From the NCBI GenBank assembly GCA_964635065.1, contig CAZWMK010000033.1, positions 1 to 20,811 of the forward strand: DNA of 20,811 nucleotides, given 5' to 3'. How positions within the stretch are numbered: the first letter of the stretch is position 1; each line of letters begins with the position of its first letter. This DNA is from CAZWMK01 sp964635065 (GTDB lineage Bacteria > Pseudomonadota > Alphaproteobacteria > Sphingomonadales > Sphingomonadaceae). Made by a program: the position numbers and the translations under genes. Of the stretch, positions 15,365 through 20,811 are shown one piece after another. Under the pieces are notes generated by a model. The model was given only the letters and a program-made list of their open reading frames with translations, was not told the DNA's origin and ran no database searches.

Positions 15365-16263
15365 TTGCGGGCGGCTGGTCACTGTCGCGTCGCCAGCATT
15401 TCCTGCCAAAGGGGCAGGGGGCGGGCGGTCTGCTGTCGGGTGTGATTGCGGTGATGGTTTTTCTGACCGCCATCGCTCTCGCCTGTGCCTTGGCGCTTGG
15501 CCAGCTGACGCATGGTCTCTCGCGCGATCTTGACCGGAAGATCACCGTTCAGATCGTCGAAGGTGATCCTGTGGCGCGGGCGGCGCAAAGCAAGGCGGTG
15601 CTGGCGATCCTGCGCACCGATCCGGCCATCGAATCGACCCGTCTTGTCGCCGAGCGCGAGCTGCGCGCCATGCTGACGCCCTGGCTTGGCGACGCCGTGA
15701 TGACCGCCGACCTGCCGATGCCGGCCATGATCGATGCCATGATTGCCCCCAGTGCGCCAATAGATGTCGATGCGTTGCAAAAACGCATCGGCGCGGTTGC
15801 GCCCTCCGCCCGTGTGGATGGCCATGCGAGTTGGCTTGGGCCTCTGGCTGCCCTGGTGCAGACGCTCCAGGCGGTTGCCGCAGGGATGATCATGCTTGCG
15901 CTTTTGGCGATGATTGCGGTGGTGGCGCTTGCGACGCGCAGCGGCTTGTCGGCGCATGGCCCGACGATTGCGCTATTGCACCTTCTGGGGGCCGAGGACC
16001 GCACGCTCGCCGCCATTTTCCAGCAACGCTATGCCATGTCCGCGCTTCTGGGCGGCGCCATCGGCATCGTGCTTGCCCTTCTGGCGCTCCTTATGGTCGG
16101 CATGGCCGGGACCGGACTTTCGCAGAATGACGCGGGGCGGTTCCTCTGGCTGCTGACGCCCATGGGCTGGTTGGCACTTCTCCTTCTGCCGTTCGGCGCG
16201 GCGCTTATTGCCATGCTGACGGCAAGGGTGACGGTGATGCGAACGCTGGCAGAAATGCCGTGA
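15361..16263 (+). CDS. ftsX: Cell-division protein FtsX (ABC permease)
   Basis: This 300-residue permease partner of FtsE shows the FtsX layout. There is a short cytoplasmic tail and helix 1 at about 22-48. A periplasmic domain follows at about 50-160 (starting LTHGLSRDLDRKITVQIVEG), then helices at about 163-190, 222-248 and 262-290. The pre-helix loop ATRSGLSAHGPTIALLHLLGA, followed by EDRTLAAIFQQR, is the typical FtsX coupling segment to FtsE. The complex transmits ATP hydrolysis to periplasmic amidase activators or other hydrolases. It is shorter than E. coli FtsX (352 residues), as usual in alphaproteobacteria. Its ATG overlaps the ftsE stop and its own stop overlaps the GTG of the next gene, both by 4 nt. 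Confidence 0.9.
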   Translation: MIAGGWSLSRRQHFLPKGQGAGGLLSGVIAVMVFLTAIALACALALGQLTHGLSRDLDRKITVQIVEGDPVARAAQSKAVLAILRTDPAIESTRLVAERELRAMLTPWLGDAVMTADLPMPAMIDAMIAPSAPIDVDALQKRIGAVAPSARVDGHASWLGPLAALVQTLQAVAAGMIMLALLAMIAVVALATRSGLSAHGPTIALLHLLGAEDRTLAAIFQQRYAMSALLGGAIGIVLALLALLMVGMAGTGLSQNDAGRFLWLLTPMGWLALLLLPFGAALIAMLTARVTVMRTLAEMP

Positions 16264-16805
16264 TTGCCGCGCTTGTCCGTTTGCCAGCGTTTGCTGCCCT
16301 GTGCTGGGTGTTCGGTTTTGTCTGGTTCATCGCCACCTTGCCCGATCCCGGCGATCCGGCGGTGCGGACCGATGGCATTGTCGTCTTGACGGGTGGGCAG
16401 GGGCGGCTGGCGCGCGGGGTGGCGCTTCTTGAGGCGGGAGCGGCAAAGCGGCTTTTGGTGTCTGGTGTCGATCCCAGCGTGCGGCCACATGAATTGGCCA
16501 TGCAGGTTGCAAAACCGCGCGCTCTGTTTGATTGCTGCGTCGATCTGGGGCGCGAAGCGGTCGATACCCGTTCGAATGGGGCCGAGGTTGCGGCATGGGT
16601 CAAACGGCATCGCTACAGTTCTATCCGTGTCGTGACATCCAATTATCATGCCCGGCGGGCGCGGCTGGAAATTGCAGAACGCCTGCCGCCCGGCGTCGTC
16701 ATCGTTGATGATCCCGTGGCGGTTGGTTTTGGTCCGGCTCTTGCCGCGCGTGAATGGAGCAAATATGCCGCGCGTCGCATCGCCATTTTGCTGGGACGTT
16801 TATGA
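16260..16805 (+). CDS. YdcF family (DUF218) protein
   Basis: This 181-residue protein has one N-terminal membrane anchor (about 8-27) and a DUF218 domain: DGIVVLTGGQGRLARGVALL (38-57), LLVSGV (65-70), a DTRSNGAEVAAW helix (102-113), and VTSNYHARRA (125-134). E. coli members (ElyC/YcbC, SanA, YdcF) act in envelope integrity or bind nucleotide cofactors; the fold is Rossmann-like and the reaction is unknown. The domain faces the periplasm in ElyC and SanA, and this is likely here given the single anchor. The start is GTG at 16260, overlapping the ftsX stop (GTGA). The stop overlaps the plsC start (ATGA). Position between division and phospholipid genes supports an envelope role. Confidence 0.85.
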   Translation: MIAALVRLPAFAALCWVFGFVWFIATLPDPGDPAVRTDGIVVLTGGQGRLARGVALLEAGAAKRLLVSGVDPSVRPHELAMQVAKPRALFDCCVDLGREAVDTRSNGAEVAAWVKRHRYSSIRVVTSNYHARRARLEIAERLPPGVVIVDDPVAVGFGPALAAREWSKYAARRIAILLGRL

Positions 16806-17491
16806 ACGCTGTCGTCCGATCGATTCTCTTTGCCGTGATCTTCTATGGCGGCTCGGTGCCGCTGGTGAGTTGGGCGGCGCTCGCCACATTGGGCAACGAG
16901 CGCTTCATGCTGCGCGCCTCGCGGCTGTGGGCGCGTTACTTCATGTGGTGCGTTCGCCATATTCTGGGCATCGAGATCGTTCTTCGTGGTGCGCTGCCAC
17001 AACACAAGGGCATTGTGGCGGTCAAACATCAGTCGGCTTTTGAAACCATCGCCATGCTGGCGCTGTTCGAACGTCCGGCTGTCGTTTTGAAGGCTGAGCT
17101 GACGCGCATTCCAGTGTGGGGTTTCGTGGCACGGCGGCAGGGCGTGATCCCGGTTGAACGCGAAGCATCGGGCAAGGCAATGCGCACCATGATGCGCGCC
17201 GCCGATGCCGCGACGCAATCGAACCGGCCGATCATCATCTTTCCCGAAGGCACGCGCGCACCCTATGGCACGCAGCCGCCACTGAAACCCGGCATTGCCG
17301 GGATTTACAAGCTGCTCAAGCTGCCGGTGACGCCCATCGCGCTCGATGCCGGACGGCTATGGCCGAAAAGTTTTGTCAAGCAGCCCGGACGCATTACCCT
17401 GGCCATTCAGGAAGAGATCCCGCCCGGCCTTCCGCGCGAGGAATTCGAGCGCCGACTGCATGCTGCCATCAATCAGGACCCCGCGGCATGA
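16802..17491 (+). CDS. plsC: 1-acyl-sn-glycerol-3-phosphate acyltransferase (PlsC family)
   Basis: This 229-residue membrane-bound acyltransferase makes phosphatidic acid from lysophosphatidic acid. An N-terminal membrane helix (about 6-28) precedes the catalytic block KHQSAFET: His76 and Glu81 form an HX4E motif in place of the common HX4D, a variant seen in many proteobacterial PlsC proteins. The other motifs are GVIPVERE (114-121, substrate binding), FPEGTR (147-152) and LPVTPIALD. The ATG at 16802 overlaps the ydcF stop by 4 nt; an in-frame ATG at 16754 lies inside ydcF and is not needed. The next gene overlaps again by 4 nt. Confidence 0.92.
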   Translation: MNAVVRSILFAVIFYGGSVPLVSWAALATLGNERFMLRASRLWARYFMWCVRHILGIEIVLRGALPQHKGIVAVKHQSAFETIAMLALFERPAVVLKAELTRIPVWGFVARRQGVIPVEREASGKAMRTMMRAADAATQSNRPIIIFPEGTRAPYGTQPPLKPGIAGIYKLLKLPVTPIALDAGRLWPKSFVKQPGRITLAIQEEIPPGLPREEFERRLHAAINQDPAA

Positions 17492-18462
17492 AGCGGAAAT
17501 TGCCGCTTTGGACCGCTCTCATCCCGTTGGTGACAGGGCTTTCCGGTTATGGCTGGCTCTGGACCGGGCAAAGCGAACGGTTCGCGGGCGATATCGCCAG
17601 AGTTCTCGGCGATAAGCATGGGGTGACATTGTCCGGCTTTCCCTATCGGCTGGAGGCCGATGCCGGGACCGTGGCGCTGCGCCGTGAGCGGCCTGACAGC
17701 TTCATGGCGCTGACCGCCGACAATGTGCGGTTGAATCGCCAGCCATGGCGGCATGAACTGACGGTGGCCAATGTCGACAACCCGCGCCTGCAACTGACCG
17801 CACCGGCCATCGCCGGAGCCCGGCTGGATGTCGAAGCGCGGCATGGACAGGCCAGCCTGCACATTGAAGACGGCCGCATCGCCCGTTTGTCCGGCGTGTT
17901 CCAGTCTGCCCTTGTCTGGCTACCTCTGGTGCCACAGACATTGCATGCCGAGAATTTTGAACTGCATTTCCGCGAAACGCCGGGTCAGGCGAAATCTGTC
18001 GGTGCATCGCCAAAAGGCCCCGATCAGGCGCAGGCGCGCATGTCAGGGCAGGCACGTGTCGGCGGTAGGGGCGCACTGGTTTCATTCGAAGCGGATTTCG
18101 GGATCACGGACGATGCGCCGATCACTTCGGTATCAGGCTGGCGGCAGGGTGGCACGCTGGAAATCCGTCGCCTGACGCTGACCGACGACAAGGCGTTCCT
18201 GTTCGCCACGCTGAACGCAACGCTGGCTGCTCTGCCCGATGGCCGGATCGCCGTTTCAGGCATTCTCGAAACCAGTTGTCCGCAGACGGTTTCAGCCCTT
18301 TTTGCAGGTGCGCCGCCTGCGCTCGAACACCGCACGCGCAAGCCGGTGCGGCTTGCCCTGTCGGGCTATGGTTCCAAGGCCCTGACGCTGAAGGCGCTCG
18401 ATAACGCTAGGGGTGGTCCCGCCCGAAGTCAGGAGCCTCCGTGTCCTGTCCTGCGTCGATGA
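17488..18462 (+). CDS. DUF2125 family envelope protein
   Basis: This 324-residue protein of unknown role is typical of alphaproteobacteria. It has an N-terminal signal anchor (about 8-26) and a large beta-rich domain. FPYRLEADAGTVALRRERPD begins the conserved part, followed by LTVANVDNPRLQLTAPA, a central spacer rich in Gln/Ala (SPKGPDQAQARMSGQ), and SVSGWRQGGTLEIRRLTL. The fold may resemble AsmA-like or lipid-transfer beta grooves, but I cannot show this. The ATG overlaps the plsC stop (ATGA), making it the last gene of the overlapping operon. Its final 56 bp overlap the 3' end of tyrA on the opposite strand. The last 18 or so residues (ARGGPARSQEPPCPVLRR) are low-complexity and may be non-conserved. 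Confidence 0.85.
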   Translation: MKRKLPLWTALIPLVTGLSGYGWLWTGQSERFAGDIARVLGDKHGVTLSGFPYRLEADAGTVALRRERPDSFMALTADNVRLNRQPWRHELTVANVDNPRLQLTAPAIAGARLDVEARHGQASLHIEDGRIARLSGVFQSALVWLPLVPQTLHAENFELHFRETPGQAKSVGASPKGPDQAQARMSGQARVGGRGALVSFEADFGITDDAPITSVSGWRQGGTLEIRRLTLTDDKAFLFATLNATLAALPDGRIAVSGILETSCPQTVSALFAGAPPALEHRTRKPVRLALSGYGSKALTLKALDNARGGPARSQEPPCPVLRR

Positions 18463-19318
18463 TGGTGCGACGGATGGTACGCGTGCGCGTGAACAGGGCG
18501 TGCAGCGTATCGCCGTCGCCCCAGCGGATCGCACGCTGAAGCGCTGTCAGATCTTCGGTGAAGCGTTGCAGCACATCGAGCACGGCTTCGCGGTTATTGA
18601 GGAAGATGTCGCGCCACATCGTCGGGTCAGAGGCCGCAATGCGGGTGAAGTCGCGGAAGCCGCCCGCCGAATATTTGATGACTTCGGACTGCGTCACATC
18701 TTCAAGATCATTGGCCGTGCCGACAATGGTATAGGCGATCAGGTGCGGCACATGGCTGGTGACGGCGAGGACGACGTCATGATGGCGCGGTTCCATCATT
18801 TCGACATTGGCGCCGATACGCGCCCAGAAGTCGCTGACACGGGTGACGGCGTTGGCATCACAGCCGTCGGGCGGCGTCAGGATGCACCAGCGATTGTGGA
18901 ACAATGTGGCAAAGCCGGAGTCCGGGCCGCTGTTTTCAGTGCCTGCGACCGGATGGGCTGGAACAAAGGCGACCCCGGTCGGCAGATGCGGCGTGACATC
19001 GGCGATGACCTGCGCCTTGACCGAGCCGACGTCGCTCAGGATGGCGTTCGCCGGCAGATCGGCTGCGATGGCCGCTGCGACCTCGCCCATGCGCGCGGGC
19101 GGCACGCACAGGATGACCAGTTCCGCATCAATGACCGCGGTGGCGGATTGGTCGCAAATATCGTCGCACAGATCAATGGCGCGGGCGCGGGCGCACACCG
19201 CCGGGTCGGCATCATGGCCGGTGACGCGCACTGTCGGCATGTGATGACGCACGGCGCGCGCGATGGACGAACCGATCAAGCCAAGGCCGATGATGGTGAT
19301 GCGCGAAAACGGCAGCAT
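18407..19318 (-). CDS. tyrA: Prephenate / cyclohexadienyl dehydrogenase (TyrA/TyrC)
   Basis: This 303-residue cytosolic enzyme oxidises prephenate to 4-hydroxyphenylpyruvate (or arogenate to tyrosine). The Rossmann motif GLGLIGSSIA is at 11-20, with Asp36 after the second strand (TGHDAD), which suggests NAD+ preference. SDVGSVK lies at 95-101, and His122 in AHPVAGTE is the substrate-binding/catalytic region. SHVPHLIAY (188-196) and GGFRDFTRIAASDPTMWRDI follow. No chorismate mutase or ACT domain is visible, so it is the monofunctional type and not obviously feedback-controlled. Its ATG overlaps the hisC stop by 1 nt (TGATG). A hisC-tyrC pair is known from Zymomonas, where HisC-type enzymes can also act on aromatic substrates. 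Its 3' end overlaps the convergent DUF2125 gene. Confidence 0.94.
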   Translation of the reverse strand: MLPFSRITIIGLGLIGSSIARAVRHHMPTVRVTGHDADPAVCARARAIDLCDDICDQSATAVIDAELVILCVPPARMGEVAAAIAADLPANAILSDVGSVKAQVIADVTPHLPTGVAFVPAHPVAGTENSGPDSGFATLFHNRWCILTPPDGCDANAVTRVSDFWARIGANVEMMEPRHHDVVLAVTSHVPHLIAYTIVGTANDLEDVTQSEVIKYSAGGFRDFTRIAASDPTMWRDIFLNNREAVLDVLQRFTEDLTALQRAIRWGDGDTLHALFTRTRTIRRTIIDAGQDTEAPDFGRDHP

Positions 19319-20436
19319 CAGCCCGCCTGCTCGACAAAATTACGCAGGCAGGACGCTGCCGCGCGCGTTTCTTCCTCGGTGCCGATCGAAATGCGGATGG
19401 CGTTCGCCAGCCCCTGATTGGGCAGCCATCGCGTGAGGATGCCTTCTGCGGTCAGGGCTGCATAGGCTTTTTCTGCCGTCACCGGTCCGTTTTCGGGGAA
19501 GGTGACAAGGATGAAATTTGCCGCCGACGGCACGGCGCGCAGGCCTGCATTCCCAAGAGCGGCGATCTCTTTTTCCAGCCATCGCCGCCATTCGAGATTG
19601 TGTGCGCGCACTTTTTCGGTCCACGCCGTGTCGGCCAGGGCCGCAATGGCGCCAGCGCCACCCGCCATCGTCACGTTGAACGGTGCGCGGATGCGGTTCA
19701 GCGTGTCGATCACCGCCTGCGGACCATAGGCCCAGCCGATGCGTTCGGCGGCCAGTCCATAGATTTTCGAGAAGGTGCGCGTTGTGATCACATTGGCATG
19801 CACGCGCGCCATGGCGATGCCGTCTTCATAGTCGGGATCGTCGCTGAATTCGGCATAGGCAGCATCCAGCACCAACAGCACGTCGGACGGCAGCCCGGCA
19901 TGCAGGCGCTCGACTTCGGCGCGCGGGATCATGGTGCCGGTCGGGTTGTTCGGATTGGCGAGGTAAACCAGCCGGGTGCGCGGCGTGACCGCCGCCAGCA
20001 GCGCATCGACATCCGCCGTATAGTCGGTGTCGGGGGCGGCGACCGGTGTGGCGCCCGCGCGCTGGGCGGCAATGGGATAGACCATGAAGCCGTGACGGAC
20101 ATACAGCACTTCATCCCCGACCGAGGCATAGGCCTGGGCCAGAAGTTGCAGAATCTCATCCGATCCGGTGCCGCAAATGACGCGTTCCGGCTCCAGCCCG
20201 TGGTGTGCGGCGATGGCATCGCGCAACGCGTGGCTCGCACCGTCGGGATAGCGGTGCGCCTTGCCTGCAACCGCCTGCATGGCTTCCACGGCTTTGGGGC
20301 TGGGGCCAAGCGGGTTTTCGTTCGACGACAGCTTGATGATGCGGTTTGCGCCATCGACGGTCGAACGACCGGGCACATAGGCCTCGATTGCAGCGATCCA
20401 GGGCTTGGGCGTGGGGGCGGCGGATGTCTGTGTCAT
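19318..20436 (-). CDS. hisC: Histidinol-phosphate aminotransferase (possibly also aromatic)
   Basis: This 372-residue PLP enzyme of fold type I makes histidinol phosphate from imidazole-acetol phosphate. Motifs are LSSNENPLGPSP (36-47), YPDGASHALRDAIA (63-76), GTGSDEIL (89-96), YLANPNNPTGT (158-168), the LDAAYAEF strand (190-197), and TRTFSKIYGLAAERIGW (219-235) with the PLP-binding Lys224. IRISIG closes the domain. I chose the ATG at 20436, which has AAGG a few nt upstream; the frame is open to 20550, but the extra 38 residues would overlap the typA start. Pairing with tyrA suggests it may also transaminate prephenate or 4-hydroxyphenylpyruvate, as reported for the Zymomonas homologue. No other his gene is in view. 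Confidence 0.94.
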   Translation of the reverse strand: MTQTSAAPTPKPWIAAIEAYVPGRSTVDGANRIIKLSSNENPLGPSPKAVEAMQAVAGKAHRYPDGASHALRDAIAAHHGLEPERVICGTGSDEILQLLAQAYASVGDEVLYVRHGFMVYPIAAQRAGATPVAAPDTDYTADVDALLAAVTPRTRLVYLANPNNPTGTMIPRAEVERLHAGLPSDVLLVLDAAYAEFSDDPDYEDGIAMARVHANVITTRTFSKIYGLAAERIGWAYGPQAVIDTLNRIRAPFNVTMAGGAGAIAALADTAWTEKVRAHNLEWRRWLEKEIAALGNAGLRAVPSAANFILVTFPENGPVTAEKAYAALTAEGILTRWLPNQGLANAIRISIGTEEETRAAASCLRNFVEQAG

Positions 20437-20482
20437 GGCGGCCTTCTGCCCTGCCTCACGTCCTTTCGCAAGAGATGCGCCC

Positions 20483-20499
20483 TTGTTGCGTTGCAACAA
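20483..20499. repeat. Perfect inverted repeat between hisC and typA (possible operator)
   Basis: TTGTTGC (20483-20489) and GCAACAA (20493-20499) form 7-bp perfect arms around a 3-nt GTT spacer. The core GTTGCAAC (20490-20497) is itself an 8-bp palindrome. The repeat is AT-richer than the surroundings and lies in the 113-nt gap between two divergent genes, about 47 nt from the hisC ATG and 51 nt from the typA ATG. There is no U-tract, so it is not a terminator. It could bind a dimeric regulator; which one is unknown. Confidence 0.45.
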
Positions 20500-20549
20500 C
20501 TCTGTTAAGCCGCGCGCGACAACATTTTCCGCTATCAGACAGGAACTCA

Positions 20550-20811
20550 ATGGCCCTGCGCAATATCGCCATCATCGCGCACGTCGATCATGGCAAGACC
20601 ACCCTTGTTGACCAGTTGTTCCGCCAGTCGGGCACATTCCGCGACAATCAGCGCGTTGCCGAACGCGCGATGGACTCGAACGATCTCGAAAAAGAACGCG
20701 GCATCACCATTCTTGCCAAATGCACCAGCATCGAATGGCAGGGCACGCGCATCAATATCGTCGACACGCCCGGACACGCCGACTTCGGCGGCGAAGTCGA
20801 ACGCATCCTCT
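20550..20811 (+). CDS. typA: Ribosome-associated translational GTPase TypA/BipA, N-terminal part (3' end outside window)
   Basis: The first 87 residues are in the window. G1 is HVDHGKTTLVDQLF (residues 11-24, P-loop), the switch I/G2 region is DSNDLEKERGITILAK, and G3 is VDTPGHADFGGEVERIL. The AMDSNDLEKERGITI block with the initial MALRNIAIIAHVDHGK is distinctive for BipA/TypA rather than EF-G or LepA. BipA binds the 70S/50S ribosome and supports ribosome assembly and stress or low-temperature growth. The start at 20550 is supported by AGGA at 20541-20544. It is divergent from hisC. About 520 residues of a normal TypA lie outside the window. Confidence 0.96.
   Translation, partial: MALRNIAIIAHVDHGKTTLVDQLFRQSGTFRDNQRVAERAMDSNDLEKERGITILAKCTSIEWQGTRINIVDTPGHADFGGEVERIL

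Noticed and set aside
1..20811. Genomic island, phage, defence or biosynthetic cluster
   Set aside because: No integrase, transposase, terminal repeats, tRNA, CRISPR, toxin or biosynthetic core enzymes are seen, and codon use looks even; nearly all genes belong to known core families.

Overview
The window is a GC-rich, gene-dense bacterial chromosome segment. Its gene content points to an alphaproteobacterium, most likely of the order Sphingomonadales. The reasons are the hisC-tyrA pair beside a DUF2125 / plsC / ydcF / ftsX / ftsE block, an MJ0042 zinc-ribbon gene divergent from ftsE, and NodT-type outer-membrane lipoprotein efflux genes. Codon use looks uniform. I see no tRNA, rRNA, insertion sequence, CRISPR array or prophage gene.

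Region by region: (1) 1-324 holds the 3' end of a PASTA-domain gene and a strong intrinsic terminator. (2) 326-6446 (minus strand) is a compact four-gene operon encoding a complete tripartite efflux pump (NodT-type outer-membrane channel, EmrA-like adaptor, EmrB-like DHA2 transporter), followed by a large FMN/Fe-S/FAD oxidoreductase of the 2,4-dienoyl-CoA reductase / Old Yellow Enzyme family. (3) 6609-10105 (plus strand) holds an MHS-family MFS importer, then the magnesium channel MgtE overlapping by 1 nt a response regulator with no recognisable output domain. (4) 10124-11156 is a divergent pair of exported proteins: a DUF2807 protein and an 81-residue secreted protein. (5) 11199-14487 (minus strand) holds a phosphofructokinase with a mixed ATP/PPi active-site signature, an ACAD10/11-like acyl-CoA dehydrogenase and an MJ0042/DUF3426 zinc-ribbon membrane protein. 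(6) 14636-18462 (plus strand) is a five-gene, fully overlapping operon ftsE-ftsX-ydcF-plsC-DUF2125, which joins cell-division control to envelope and phospholipid synthesis. (7) 18407-20436 (minus strand) is hisC-tyrA (histidine, tyrosine and phenylalanine biosynthesis), converging on and overlapping the DUF2125 gene by 56 bp. (8) From 20550 the ribosome-associated GTPase gene typA/bipA begins and runs off the window; a neat inverted repeat lies between it and hisC.

Most of the window is core genome. The points that stand out are the reductase-plus-efflux operon and its Phe-for-Tyr change, the mgtE-response-regulator coupling with a possibly leaderless mgtE transcript, the Gly/Lys phosphofructokinase, and the inverted repeat upstream of typA/hisC. 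I found no convincing evidence of a wholly new defence, mobile or biosynthetic system.
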